A program made the position numbers and the translations under genes. From Sulfurimonas sp. HSL3-1 (lineage in GTDB: Bacteria > Campylobacterota > Campylobacteria > Campylobacterales > Sulfurimonadaceae), in contig NZ_CP147920.1 of assembly GCF_039645995.1 (NCBI RefSeq), forward strand, positions 930,001 to 994,000: a stretch of 64,000 nucleotides of DNA, given 5' to 3'. The notes under the pieces were generated by a model. That model was not told the DNA's origin. It was given only the letters and a program-made list of their open reading frames with translations, and made no database searches. Positions 51,096 to 60,635 of this stretch are shown here, one piece after another. Numbering within the stretch: position 1 is the first letter of the stretch; each line of letters starts with the position of its first letter.

Positions 51096-51611
51096 ATGGC
51101 AAAGAACATTATTTTGATCGGATTCATGGGAGTCGGCAAGGGCAGCATCGCCCGGGAGATCGTGAAACAGCACCCCATGGTTGCCCTCGATACGGACGAC
51201 GTGATCGAAAGCATGGAGAACCGGAAGATCAAGAAGATCTTTGAGGAGGAGGGTGAAGCGTATTTCCGCGCCATCGAACAGCATGTCGCCGAGTGGCTCG
51301 AATCGGATGTGCGCAATACGCTCATCTCGACGGGCGGCGGTTTTTTCAAAGTCAAGAACCTGAAAAAGATCGGTACCGTCGTCCTGCTGCATGCGGATTT
51401 CGACACGATACACCGCCGCATCCTCGCCCACCCGAATGCGGAAAAAAAGCTCAAAAAGCGCCCGCTTTTCCAGGATGAAGCCCGTGCCAGGGCCCTGTAC
51501 GATGAGCGGGAAAAACACTATATGAAGGCGGCCGACATCGTCATCGATGTCGAAGGCAAAAGCCCCGAGAAGATCGCGAAAGAGATCATCAAAAAGGTGA
51601 TCAGGAAATGA
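51096..51611 (+). CDS. aroK: Shikimate kinase
   Basis: 171 residues. P-loop GFMGVGKGSIAREI, shikimate-binding DTDDVIE and STGGGFFKVKNL, and a LID segment with RPLF are present. It has Gly-Ser rather than Ser/Thr after the P-loop Lys, the usual Campylobacterota variant. Fifth step of the shikimate pathway. It overlaps the thioredoxin-like gene by 4 bases. Confidence 0.92.
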   Translation: MAKNIILIGFMGVGKGSIAREIVKQHPMVALDTDDVIESMENRKIKKIFEEEGEAYFRAIEQHVAEWLESDVRNTLISTGGGFFKVKNLKKIGTVVLLHADFDTIHRRILAHPNAEKKLKKRPLFQDEARARALYDEREKHYMKAADIVIDVEGKSPEKIAKEIIKKVIRK

Positions 51612-52036
51612 AAAAGCTCCTTTCCCTCCTGATGCTGACAGCCGTGTTGATGGCAGGACAGGGCATCCAGTGGGAAACGGATTATGATGCCGCCCTCGCG
51701 AAGGCGAAGACGCTGGACAGACCGATCTTCTTCGTTTTCTCCCGCCACAGCTGCAAATGGTGCCGCCATCTGGAAGAGACGACGTTTCAAAATGCCGAGG
51801 TAATCGCACGCCTCAACGGGGAGTTCGTCAACGTTGTCGCGTATACGGATGACGGCGATTTTGTCCCCGGAGCGCTCTGGAGCCCCGGGACACCGGCCCT
51901 CTGGTTCCTCGACAGTCGCGGCGAAACGATGTTCCCGGCGATCCCGGGCGCCGTCGGCGCCGCCGATTTTCTGCACGCGACGGACATCGTCTTGGAGGAG
52001 TACAAGGCGCGCCGCGCACAGAGGGGGACGCCATGA
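51608..52036 (+). CDS. Exported thioredoxin-fold protein
   Basis: 142 residues with a signal peptide (about 1-18) and a thioredoxin-like domain: RPIFFVFSRHSCKWCRHLEETTFQNAEVIARLN with the active site CKWC, and a cis-Pro in SPGTPALWFLDSRG. Periplasmic redox role likely (DsbD-gamma/DUF255-like class). It overlaps ndh by 4 bases. Confidence 0.85.
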   Translation: MKKLLSLLMLTAVLMAGQGIQWETDYDAALAKAKTLDRPIFFVFSRHSCKWCRHLEETTFQNAEVIARLNGEFVNVVAYTDDGDFVPGALWSPGTPALWFLDSRGETMFPAIPGAVGAADFLHATDIVLEEYKARRAQRGTP

Positions 52037-53232
52037 CAAAACGCGTCATCATCGTCGGCGGCGGGTATGCCGGCGTCCGCGCGATGCAGCATTTGAGCGC
52101 ACGCCCCTATATCCAGGTAACCCTGATCGACAAAAACCCTTTTCACTATCTTCAGACCGAAGCCTACGCGCTGATCGCCCAGCAGGCGACCCTGGTCGAT
52201 GTCACCGTCGATCTGCCCGCGCTCTGCGAGAGCTATGCCTACGCCGCCTTCGTCAAAGCCGAAGTGACGGGCATCGACTTCGAGGCGAAAAAGGTCGTGA
52301 CCGAGACGCGCGATTACTACTATGACTACATCATTCTGGCGATGGGGAGCAGAACCTTCTTTCCCGATACGATCCCGGGCCTGCACGACTATGCCCACGG
52401 GGTCAAAAGCCTCAAAAACGCCTTCCGCTTCCGGCAGCAGTTCGAACAGCAGCTCTTTGCGCGCATGAACAGCGAGGGGGACGAAGAGTGCCGCCGTTTC
52501 AATATCGTCGTCGCCGGGGCAGGACTCAGCGGCGTCGAGATCGCCGCCGAACTGGCGGATTACACCGGCTGGTTCATGCAGAAAAACCGGATGCTCTGCG
52601 ACAGCATCGACGTCCACCTGATCGCTTCGCGCGATGAAGTACTTGCGGGCATGCACCCCTATTTGCAGGCCAAGGCGAAGGCACGACTGCAGAAACTCGG
52701 GGTGAATGTCATTTTCGGCAGCCGCGTCGCTGCGGTGGAGCCGAACGAAGCCGTGCTCGACAGCGGCAGGAGGGTCGCTTTCGATTTCATGATCTACGCC
52801 GGCGGCATCATTGCGCCGAGGCTGGTGCATACACTGGACGTCGAACGCAACAAAAAGGGGCAGATCGCCGTGCACCGTACGTTGGCGATCGTCGGGAAAG
52901 AGGACGCGTTCGCGATCGGCGACGTGGCGGATATCCGTGCCGAAGACGGCCGTCCGCTGCCCGCGACGGCCAACGGGGCGGAGAAGAGTGCCGCGCTCGC
53001 AGTCCTCAATCTGCTGCGCTGCAACCGCAGCGAACCGATGCTGGAACGGTCGATCCGCCTGGAGGGGTACATGGTCGCCCTGGGGCGGTTCAACGCGGCC
53101 GTCGTCATCTTCGGACGGATCAAATTCTCCGGCTTCCTTGGCTACGTGATGAAACGGCTCATCACCGACCGCTACAAGTTCCTGCTCGACAGCACGGCCT
53201 ACAAGGCGTTCCGCCGTCGTCCCAAAGGCTGA
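52033..53232 (+). CDS. ndh: Type II NADH dehydrogenase-like flavoprotein
   Basis: 399 residues with FAD-binding RVIIVGGGYAGVRAMQHL, NAD-binding NIVVAGAGLSGVEIAAELADYTG and the second FAD contact DAFAIGDVADI. The C-terminus (VIFGRIKFSGFLGYVMKRLI) is amphipathic, as needed for peripheral membrane binding. It should pass electrons from NAD(P)H to quinone; sulfide:quinone reductase is a related alternative but the conserved SQR cysteines are not seen. Confidence 0.82.
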   Translation: MTKRVIIVGGGYAGVRAMQHLSARPYIQVTLIDKNPFHYLQTEAYALIAQQATLVDVTVDLPALCESYAYAAFVKAEVTGIDFEAKKVVTETRDYYYDYIILAMGSRTFFPDTIPGLHDYAHGVKSLKNAFRFRQQFEQQLFARMNSEGDEECRRFNIVVAGAGLSGVEIAAELADYTGWFMQKNRMLCDSIDVHLIASRDEVLAGMHPYLQAKAKARLQKLGVNVIFGSRVAAVEPNEAVLDSGRRVAFDFMIYAGGIIAPRLVHTLDVERNKKGQIAVHRTLAIVGKEDAFAIGDVADIRAEDGRPLPATANGAEKSAALAVLNLLRCNRSEPMLERSIRLEGYMVALGRFNAAVVIFGRIKFSGFLGYVMKRLITDRYKFLLDSTAYKAFRRRPKG

Positions 53233-53261
53233 CCGGACCGCATATGCCTCCCACGAGTCCA

Positions 53262-53277
53262 CGGCGGAAACCCGCCG
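53262..53277 (+). terminator. Hairpin after ndh
   Basis: Perfect stem CGGCGG-AAAC-CCGCCG 30 bases after the ndh stop. No T-run follows, so termination there may be weak. Confidence 0.4.
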
Positions 53278-53302
53278 GGTGACATTCAAGAAACAAACAG
53301 GC

Positions 53303-53308
53303 TATAAT
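53303..53308 (+). promoter_or_regulatory. -10 box (TATAAT) for hisD
   Basis: TATAAT 33 bases before the hisD ATG at 53341. Confidence 0.6.
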
Positions 53309-53340
53309 TGCGCCAAAGAAGTATAGAAAAGAGACATATT

Positions 53341-54639
53341 ATGGTATTTACATCGACGACCGCCGCCGACTTCGACACGATTTTCTCCACCCTGCTCGAA
53401 CGCGGGAAAATGGATATCGAGCATGTCACCGCTATCGTCGGCGGGATCATCAAAGAGATCCGCAGCGAGCAGAACACGGCCCTGAAGCGCCACATCGCGA
53501 AGTTTGACCAGTGGACACCCGAAAAAGATGAAGAGCTAAAAATTGATGCGGAGGCGATGGCGCAGGCCTACACCCTGCTTGAGCCCGAATTGAAATCGGC
53601 ACTGCACCTCGCCTATGACCGCATTAAAGCCTACCATGAAAAGCAGCTGCCAAAATCCTGGTTCGATACGGAGAGCAACGGGACGATCCTGGGGCAGAAG
53701 GTGACACCGGTCGACCGCGCGGGCCTCTACATCCCCGGCGGGAAGGCAGCCTATCCGAGCTCGCTGCTGATGAACGTTATCCCGGCCCAGGTCGCGGGCG
53801 TCGAGGAGATCGTCGTCTGTACGCCGACGCCGGAGAACGAACCCAATGCCCTGCTGCTGGCGGCCTGCCACCTCTGTGGAGTGACGGAGGTCTACAAGGT
53901 CGGCGGCGCCTCCGCGATCGCGGCGATGGCCTACGGGACGGAAACGATCCCGAAAGTGGACGTCATCACGGGCCCGGGCAACATCTTCGTCGCCACGGCG
54001 AAGAAGCTCGTCTTCGGCGATGTCAACATCGACATGATCGCAGGCCCCAGCGAGATCGGGGTTCTGGCCGATGCGAGTGCGAACGCCAACCACATCGCGA
54101 TCGACCTGCTGTCGCAGGCGGAGCATGACGAAATGGCGAGTTCCATCCTGATCACCCCCTCGGCCGAACTGGCGGAGCAGGTGAACCTCGAGATCGAGGC
54201 CTGGCTGCAAAAACTGCCCCGCGAGCAGATTGCGCGCAAGTCCATCGTCGAGCGGGGTGCCATTATCGTGGCGCGGGATATGGCCGAGGCCGTCGCGCTG
54301 ATGAACGAGGTGGCGCCCGAGCACCTGGAGGTGTCGACGGACAACCCCTTTGAACTGCTCGCCTCCATCAAGCATGCCGGGGCGATCTTTCTGGGCCACT
54401 ATACGCCCGAGGCGATCGGGGATTATGTTGCCGGACCGAACCACACGCTTCCGACCGGCGGGACGGCCCGTTTCTACTCACCGTTGGGGGTCGAGAACTT
54501 CTTGAAGAAGTCCTCGGTGATCGCCTTTTCCCGGGCGGCCATCAACGAGATCGGCGAAGCCTGCGCCCTGATCGCGCATACGGAGGGGCTGACGGCGCAC
54601 GAGCAGTCGGTCCGCGTCCGTATGGGGAGCGCCGAGTAA
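53341..54639 (+). CDS. hisD: Histidinol dehydrogenase
   Basis: 432 residues. PVDRAGLYIPGGKAAYPSSLLMN, DVITGPGNIFVATAKKLVFGDVNIDMIAGPSEI, LLSQAEHDEMASSILIT (zinc Gln/His), APEHLEV and GPNHTLPTGGTARFYSPLGV (catalytic/zinc His region) are all intact. Last two oxidation steps of histidine synthesis. Single-gene transcript between a TATAAT promoter and a strong terminator. ATG 53341 chosen over the upstream one, which falls on the -10 box. Confidence 0.95.
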   Translation: MVFTSTTAADFDTIFSTLLERGKMDIEHVTAIVGGIIKEIRSEQNTALKRHIAKFDQWTPEKDEELKIDAEAMAQAYTLLEPELKSALHLAYDRIKAYHEKQLPKSWFDTESNGTILGQKVTPVDRAGLYIPGGKAAYPSSLLMNVIPAQVAGVEEIVVCTPTPENEPNALLLAACHLCGVTEVYKVGGASAIAAMAYGTETIPKVDVITGPGNIFVATAKKLVFGDVNIDMIAGPSEIGVLADASANANHIAIDLLSQAEHDEMASSILITPSAELAEQVNLEIEAWLQKLPREQIARKSIVERGAIIVARDMAEAVALMNEVAPEHLEVSTDNPFELLASIKHAGAIFLGHYTPEAIGDYVAGPNHTLPTGGTARFYSPLGVENFLKKSSVIAFSRAAINEIGEACALIAHTEGLTAHEQSVRVRMGSAE

Positions 54640-54661
54640 GATAACTCCTGCTTATCCGAAG

Positions 54662-54705
54662 AAGATGTCAACTTAAATTGAATATCTTCTTCAATCTTTT
54701 TTTAT
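54662..54705 (+). terminator. Intrinsic terminator after hisD
   Basis: Perfect 9-bp stem GAAGAAGAT ... ATCTTCTTC followed by AATC and a TTTTTTT run, about 20 bases past the hisD stop. Confidence 0.7.
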
Positions 54706-54964
54706 ATTATTAAAAATAATTTTACCAACACCGCATTTTTTACACATAACAGCCCAATTTTGATAATTCTGTGCCGCCAATTTAGTTTCAGTTAAAGTTA
54801 AATCCGATAGCATCCAGATAGCGTAAATGCCTTATAATGCCCTTATTTGCGGGGGTTTTAAATATTATAAGACATGATAATCGTACTGACGCTTTTGCAT
54901 TTTCCGTTCGAAACGGAGGATACAAAAGCGTCTGTGCCGCTTAAAACTGGTGTAAGGAGAACAC
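54706..54964 (+). promoter_or_regulatory. Upstream region and leader of the molybdoenzyme operon
   Basis: 259-base AT-rich gap without a gene. TATAAT lies at 54833-54838, predicting a leader of about 120 bases. A long hairpin at 54888-54932 is formed by GACGCTTTTG and CAAAAGCGTC (10 perfect pairs) with an inner CCGTT-CGA-AACGG stem. AAGGAG precedes the ATG at 54965. The hairpin has no T-run, so it is more likely a protein-binding or RNA-stability element than a terminator. Confidence 0.55.
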
Positions 54965-55606
54965 ATGCAATTAGGCTTCCTGGTTGATCTGCATCTGTGT
55001 ATGGGATGTAAGGGTTGTGAGATCGCCTGTAAAGTGGAAAACCAAGTTCCGCTTTCCACATGGCGTCTTCGTGTTAAATATGTGGACGTGGGAACGTTCC
55101 CGGAGACAAAACGGACGTTTACCCCGCTGCGCTGTAACCACTGTCACAATGCGCCGTGTGAGCGTATCTGTCCGGTCAGCGCGCTGCACTACATTGACAA
55201 CGGCATCGTGAACATTGACAAAGAGCGTTGTATCGGGTGTGCGGGCTGTGTTATGGCGTGTCCGTACGGCGCGATCTACATCGACCCGGAAACGCAGACG
55301 GCTGACAAATGTACGTACTGTGCCCACCGTATCGCTTCGAGCCTTATGCCGGCCTGTGTTGTTGCTTGCCCGGTTGAAGCGAACATCTTCGGTGACCTGG
55401 ACGATCCGACCTCGAATATCAGCAAGTATATTCAGAACCATCAGGGCGACGTTCAGGTCCGTAAACCGGAAAAAGGAACGGATCCGCACCACTACTACGT
55501 CGGCGGCGGCAACGTTCAGCTCAATCCTCTGGCATCGTTCAGAGTCGAAGGTCACCAGCTCTTTAACAAGCTGACGACACATATGCCGGTAGGAGGACAC
55601 CACTAA
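54965..55606 (+). CDS. psrB: PsrB-like four-cluster Fe-S electron-transfer subunit
   Basis: 213 residues with four [4Fe-4S] motif groups: CMGCKGCEIAC (12-22), CNHCHNAPCERICP, CIGCAGCVMACP and CTYCAHR...CVVACP. This is the classic DMSO/polysulfide reductase beta-subunit pattern. No signal peptide, so it would travel with the Tat-exported catalytic subunit. It moves electrons between the membrane subunit and the molybdenum subunit. It overlaps the NrfD gene by one base. Confidence 0.9.
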   Translation: MQLGFLVDLHLCMGCKGCEIACKVENQVPLSTWRLRVKYVDVGTFPETKRTFTPLRCNHCHNAPCERICPVSALHYIDNGIVNIDKERCIGCAGCVMACPYGAIYIDPETQTADKCTYCAHRIASSLMPACVVACPVEANIFGDLDDPTSNISKYIQNHQGDVQVRKPEKGTDPHHYYVGGGNVQLNPLASFRVEGHQLFNKLTTHMPVGGHH

Positions 55607-56505
55607 TGGTACATGAAGCTGTAGCTGCGACAAACGCCGTCGTCACACTCGACGTCGGGCTCCCGGGTATCGTCTGGGGATGGATCATTACAATGAATAT
55701 GTGGGCGAAAAGCATCGGTACCGGTGTTATTTTCATGCTCTTCTACCTGATGAAGCGTTATCCGGAAGCGGCTGGAAGCCTGCGTTTCCCGGTGACAGTC
55801 GTCTCCATCGTCTTCATCCATATTTTCCTGCTGTTCACGGTCATCGACCTGCACCAGATGTTCCGTTTCTGGCACATCTTCTTTACGCCGCACTGGACAT
55901 CGGCAATTACCGTCGGTGCCTGGATCGTTACGGTCCTCGTCCTCGTGCTCTTCGGTATGGCGTTCGCGACCTTCATCAAGAAGGACAACGCGCTCTTTGA
56001 CAAGCTGCTTGTCTGGGCGGTGATCCTGGCGATCCCGGTTACCCTCTATACGGCGGCCATCATGGCGGAAGCGACGGCACGCGAACTGTGGCAGATGCCG
56101 ACGGAAGCGGCACAGATGATCCTGGCGGCGACGCTTACGGGTTCTGCCACGGTCCTGCTGATGGGCGGCAACCTGCCGTACGAAGCGAAGCGTGACCTCG
56201 CAGTCATCCTCGGACTCTCCGCACTGGCGGCGTTCATCCTTTACATGTCCGAGCTGGTCTTCGGGCCGATCAAGGCAGAAGAGGTTGCGGCAACACTCGA
56301 AGCGGTCAAAGGCCACGGCGAGTACACGACGATGTTCTGGGTTGGACAGGTTCTGGCGTTTATCGCACCGTTCGTTCTGGTCATCCTGAGCGTGACAAAC
56401 CGCTCTGCCGGCCTGCTGAAGGTCGCGGCCCTCTCCGCGATCGTCGGACTCTGGATCGTCAAGCACGTCTGGCTTGTCATTCCACAACTCTTGCCAATGA
56501 GCTAA
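55606..56505 (+). CDS. psrC: NrfD/PsrC-like quinone-reactive membrane subunit
   Basis: 299 residues, about eight membrane helices starting near residue 22. It has GIVWGWIITMNMWAKSIGTGVIFMLF at the N-terminus, typical of NrfD/PsrC membrane anchors, and a C-terminal helix VGLWIVKHVWLVIPQ. It exchanges electrons with the (mena)quinone pool and has no heme-binding signature. It lies between the Fe-S and catalytic subunit genes. Confidence 0.88.
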   Translation: MVHEAVAATNAVVTLDVGLPGIVWGWIITMNMWAKSIGTGVIFMLFYLMKRYPEAAGSLRFPVTVVSIVFIHIFLLFTVIDLHQMFRFWHIFFTPHWTSAITVGAWIVTVLVLVLFGMAFATFIKKDNALFDKLLVWAVILAIPVTLYTAAIMAEATARELWQMPTEAAQMILAATLTGSATVLLMGGNLPYEAKRDLAVILGLSALAAFILYMSELVFGPIKAEEVAATLEAVKGHGEYTTMFWVGQVLAFIAPFVLVILSVTNRSAGLLKVAALSAIVGLWIVKHVWLVIPQLLPMS

Positions 56506-56519
56506 AAAGGAATTGAAGA

Positions 56520-59500
56520 ATGTATAAAGAAAGCAGAAGAACATTTCTTAAAGGCGCGGCATTTACGGTTGCCGGCGCCGCCGTCGCGAAGGGCGTCTTT
56601 ACAACAGACGCTATCGCCGACTCGGTAGAAGAAAGCAAATTCACCAACACACCGGACTCCCTCTCCTTCTACCCGCCGCTCGAGCAGTGGGACGATTTCA
56701 AAGAACTCGACGGGGACGACTGGAAACGCGGCGGTATCGACCGCAAAGGCGTCCAGAGCGCTGAGAACCCCGAAGGTATCTATGTCAATGATTTCGCCAT
56801 CGTCCCGACGGCGTGTTCCAACTGTGAGGCCTCCTGTGGTCTGACGGCATGGATCGACAAAAAGAGCTTTACGGTCAAGAAATACATGGGTAACCCGCTG
56901 CACCCGGGCTCCCGCGGCCGTAACTGTGCGAAGGGTTACGCGACACAGTCACAGATGTACGATCCGGACCGTCTGGCATTCCCGATCAAACGTGCACCGG
57001 GCTCCAAGCGCGGTGAAGGTAAATGGGTCCGTACGACCTGGGACGAAGCCATGAGCACCATCGGTAAGAAGATGAACGACACGCTCAAAACAGGCGACGA
57101 GCTCTCCCGCAAATCCCTGATGTTCCACGTCGGCCGTCCGAACGAAAACGGCTTCACGGGCCAGGTCTGGACGACGTTCAAGCAGGACGCGTTCAACTCC
57201 CACACCAACATCTGTTCCTCCGGCGGACGTACGCCGACGATCCAGTGGGCGAACGACGACCGTACAAGTCCGGACTGGGCGAACGCGAAGCTCGTCTTCC
57301 TGAACTCTTCGCATGCAGCGGATGCCGGTCACTACTTCCAGCAGTCTGCGGGCTTTATCGCCGATGCGCGTAAAAAAGGCGCACGCCTGGTCGTTATGGA
57401 CCCGCGTCTCTCCAACTCCGCCGGTATGGCGGACCTCTGGATCGCGGCATGGCCTGGTACAGAGCCGGTCATCTACCTCTACCTCGCCAACCGTATCCTC
57501 CAGGAGGGTCAGGTTGACAAGCGCTTCGTGAAGAAGTGGTTCAACTGGGAAGTCATGATGAAGAACCGCAACTACCTGCAGTTCATGGTCGACAAGGGCT
57601 ACATCTCCAAGATGCCGGCGGACAAAAGCTTCGACAGCTTCATCGAGATGCTCAAAGAGCTCTACGCGCCGTATACACTTGAATACGCGGTTAAAGAGAC
57701 CCGTGTTCCGGCATACAAGCTCGAGAAACTCTACGAGATGTTCATCTGGGCCGGCGACGCGATCGCCTCTTACTTCTGGCGTGCGACGGCTGCGGGTAAC
57801 CGCGGCGGCTGGATGTCCGGCCGTACGGGTTACCTCGCCATCGCGCTGCGCGGTGCGATTGGTACCGTCGGCGGTACGTTCTTCCACCACTGGCACGTTA
57901 TCTCCGTCGCCGGCAAGGGCGGTTCCGCAACCGTCGGCCAGGGCCGCAGCGGTTCGAACGTCCCGAAAGTCGATGTCTGGAACGAACTGACGTGGCCGCC
58001 GGAGTGGCCGCTCTCTACCTATGAGATGTCCTACCTCCTGCCGCACCTCCTCACCGACGTCGAGTGGCAGGAAAAATGGAAGAAACGCGGCCTGAACGTC
58101 CCGCAGAAACTTGCTGTCTGGATCCCGCGTATGTACAACCCGGTCTGGATTAACCCGGACGGTTTCCGCTGGCTGGAAGTCCTCAAGGACGAAAGCAAGA
58201 TGGAACTGACGTTCAACCTGTCACCGACATGGTCCGAGACGAACTGGCATGTCGACTACGTCCTGCCGGTCGGTCTGGCGGGCGAACGCCACGACCAGCA
58301 CTCCGAAGCGACGATGCCGGCGCGCTGGACGTCGTTCCGCCAGCCGGTCATGCGCGTTGCGCTTGAAAAAGCGGGCTGGAAACCGAAGAACCCGAACCGT
58401 GCGACGCTCGAAGCGCACATCAAAGCGGGCCTCGGCGAAGTTTGGGAAGAGAACGAATTCTGGTTCGAGATGGGCTTCAAGCACGTCGACCCGGACGGCA
58501 GCCTCGGCATCAAGAAGATGTGGGAATCCAAGCGCAACCCGGGCCAGGCGGTTACGATCTCCGAGTGGTACGATGCTGCCTTCGGCGACAACCTGCCGAA
58601 CCTCTACAGCACGGCGACTTCCGACCCGCGCTACAAGAACAGCGAGTTCCCGGTCTACGAATTCATGCGTGACCACGGTGCTTGGCTCGAAGAGAGCAAC
58701 ATCTACAGCGCGCAAGAGCGTGAGATCAAAGAGGACGGCGACGATCTGATCGCGCACGGCCACCGTTACAACAAGCACCACGTCGAGAAAGACGAAGAGA
58801 CAGGCGTCCTGTACGCAGAAGCTCACGGCGACGCGTGGAAGTACAAAGACGGCAAAAAACCGATCGGTATCGAGATCGACGGTAAGCGCATGGACGGTTT
58901 CGAAACCCTGGATAAAAAGCTCGACTTCTTCTCCGAGTGGATGGCGGACGAGTGGAAATGGCCGGAGTACGCAATTCCGTTCTATCCGCGTAACGACGAA
59001 GAGAAGAAGGCGATGCCACATATCGTATCCCATGTCAACCACATGTACATGAATGCGGACAACGAGTTTGCGCTCAACACCGTCTTCCGTCTGCCGTACA
59101 ACATCCATACGCGTTCTGCGAACTCCAAACACCTGATGGAGATCTCACAGAACCACGACCCGATCTGGATCAGTACAGAAGATGCGAAACGCCTCGGCTT
59201 CAAGCGCGGCGACGCGATCCGCGTCCGCATCACCGACACCGTTTCCAACCTGGAAAGCGGTTACTTCGTCGCGATGGCGATCCCGACAGAGGGTCAGCGC
59301 CCCGGTACGCTTTCGTGTTCACACCACGGCGGCCGCTGGAAGCTGAAAAACGCCATTACGATCCCGAACGGTGTCTCCGACGGTAAAGTCGAGGACATGC
59401 CTGCGGGTACGGGCGACCTGAACGATCCGGCATTCCTGCAGTCCTCTCCGGACGCTGCAGGTACTGCAGCCGGCGCGATCAAGATCGCCGATTACGACGG

Positions 59501-59939
59501 TACGACCGGCATGAACAGCTTCGGTGTTCCGACGGCAGAGATGCAGATGGACGGTAAGACGGGTAAACTCAAGTATGTCGAGGGTATCCATCCGTTCCAC
59601 GCCAAGCGTTTCGCGGCGTATAACAAAGACAGCGATAACATCTGGTGGGACGGTCTTTCCGGCTCCTGGCAGAATGCCGTCGCTCCGACGCACCCGGACC
59701 CGATTTCCGGTATGCACTGCTGGCACCAGAAAGTTATCCTGGAAGCGGCGCAGCCGGGTGACAAGATCGGTGATATCGTTGTTAACTACGAGAACAACTT
59801 TAAAACCTATCAGGCATGGCGTGACGAGCTTACGCGCGGTCTGGACGCCGACTCGACGTTCCGCCGCCCGCCGCAGATCAAGCGTCCGTGGGTACCGCTC
59901 AACGAAAAAGCGTACCGCGTCGATATCAAAGACGTTTGA
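56520..59939 (+). CDS. Molybdopterin oxidoreductase catalytic subunit (PsrA/PhsA/SreA-like)
   Basis: 1,139 residues. Tat signal ESRRTFLKGAAF (1-35), so periplasmic. Its [4Fe-4S] site is C99-x2-C102-x3-C106 ... C136 (NCAKGYATQ). The molybdenum ligand is probably C232 in NSHTNICSSGG, as in polysulfide, thiosulfate and arsenate reductases, rather than Ser (DMSO reductase) or Asp. A C-terminal pterin-binding domain follows (about 830-1130; NIHTRSANSKHLMEISQNHDPIWIST). At over 1,100 residues it is longer than PsrA (about 760) and nearer to TtrA-like or archaeal SreA-like enzymes. Sulfur/polysulfide reduction is the likeliest role in this lineage, but tetrathionate or oxidised-sulfur substrates are possible. 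Confidence 0.85.
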   Translation: MYKESRRTFLKGAAFTVAGAAVAKGVFTTDAIADSVEESKFTNTPDSLSFYPPLEQWDDFKELDGDDWKRGGIDRKGVQSAENPEGIYVNDFAIVPTACSNCEASCGLTAWIDKKSFTVKKYMGNPLHPGSRGRNCAKGYATQSQMYDPDRLAFPIKRAPGSKRGEGKWVRTTWDEAMSTIGKKMNDTLKTGDELSRKSLMFHVGRPNENGFTGQVWTTFKQDAFNSHTNICSSGGRTPTIQWANDDRTSPDWANAKLVFLNSSHAADAGHYFQQSAGFIADARKKGARLVVMDPRLSNSAGMADLWIAAWPGTEPVIYLYLANRILQEGQVDKRFVKKWFNWEVMMKNRNYLQFMVDKGYISKMPADKSFDSFIEMLKELYAPYTLEYAVKETRVPAYKLEKLYEMFIWAGDAIASYFWRATAAGNRGGWMSGRTGYLAIALRGAIGTVGGTFFHHWHVISVAGKGGSATVGQGRSGSNVPKVDVWNELTWPPEWPLSTYEMSYLLPHLLTDVEWQEKWKKRGLNVPQKLAVWIPRMYNPVWINPDGFRWLEVLKDESKMELTFNLSPTWSETNWHVDYVLPVGLAGERHDQHSEATMPARWTSFRQPVMRVALEKAGWKPKNPNRATLEAHIKAGLGEVWEENEFWFEMGFKHVDPDGSLGIKKMWESKRNPGQAVTISEWYDAAFGDNLPNLYSTATSDPRYKNSEFPVYEFMRDHGAWLEESNIYSAQEREIKEDGDDLIAHGHRYNKHHVEKDEETGVLYAEAHGDAWKYKDGKKPIGIEIDGKRMDGFETLDKKLDFFSEWMADEWKWPEYAIPFYPRNDEEKKAMPHIVSHVNHMYMNADNEFALNTVFRLPYNIHTRSANSKHLMEISQNHDPIWISTEDAKRLGFKRGDAIRVRITDTVSNLESGYFVAMAIPTEGQRPGTLSCSHHGGRWKLKNAITIPNGVSDGKVEDMPAGTGDLNDPAFLQSSPDAAGTAAGAIKIADYDGTTGMNSFGVPTAEMQMDGKTGKLKYVEGIHPFHAKRFAAYNKDSDNIWWDGLSGSWQNAVAPTHPDPISGMHCWHQKVILEAAQPGDKIGDIVVNYENNFKTYQAWRDELTRGLDADSTFRRPPQIKRPWVPLNEKAYRVDIKDV

Positions 59940-60017
59940 GTTTAATCCCTCCCACCAAGCAGGCTTTCAGCCTGTGCGGTTACAATCTCACCACATCAAA
60001 ATACAATTAGGTCATAA

Positions 60018-60635
60018 ATGGAACAGACACAAGCACGCAGCAATATCTATGCACTTCTTTCAAGAGTGTTGATGCAGGAAGCCGACACGGAACTTATCGA
60101 CATTATCAACAACGATGACGCCATCTTGGAGATGATGCCGAACTACAAGGTCTGGGACGCGCGCACGACTCTTCAAAGCAGTGAACTGATCGAGAAGCAC
60201 CTCAGTCCGGACTTTACGAATATCTCTTTGCTGCACCTGATCCCCTACGAGACCTTCTATACCCGCGAGGACCAGATGATCGAGACCGGCGGCGCCAACC
60301 CGGTGACCGATATGTATTCCGCATACGACTTTATGGTCGACTTCGCCGAAGCGCGTGTCGTCTCCGCTGATCATATCGGGGTCGAGATGGAGTTTATGCA
60401 CCACCTCTGCGAAGCGCAGATCAAGGCGATGAACGACAATGACAGCGAAGCGGTCGAGGAACTGATGAATGTCGAGCGGGAGTTCCTGGACAAACACCTT
60501 GTCCGTTGGGCACCGCTTTACCTGCTCAATATGAAGCACGAGTCCCGCTCTCCGCTCTATTATGACGCGGCGGACATGGCGCTGGAGTTCATTCTCAGCG
60601 ACTACCAGTATCTCAGTGAGACAGCGGGAGCCTGA
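60018..60635 (+). CDS. TorD/DmsD-like molybdoenzyme maturation chaperone
   Basis: 205 residues, all-helical TorD-family protein: IPYETFYTREDQM, DHIGVEMEFMHHLCEAQ and FLDKHLVRWAPLYL are the family's conserved blocks. It binds the Tat signal of the catalytic subunit encoded just upstream until cofactor is inserted. The gene overlaps the next Fe-S protein by one base. Confidence 0.9.
   Translation: MEQTQARSNIYALLSRVLMQEADTELIDIINNDDAILEMMPNYKVWDARTTLQSSELIEKHLSPDFTNISLLHLIPYETFYTREDQMIETGGANPVTDMYSAYDFMVDFAEARVVSADHIGVEMEFMHHLCEAQIKAMNDNDSEAVEELMNVEREFLDKHLVRWAPLYLLNMKHESRSPLYYDAADMALEFILSDYQYLSETAGA

Noticed and set aside
52033-53232. Sulfide:quinone oxidoreductase
   Set aside because: The flavoprotein lacks the conserved redox cysteines of SQR and fits the NDH-2 pattern better.
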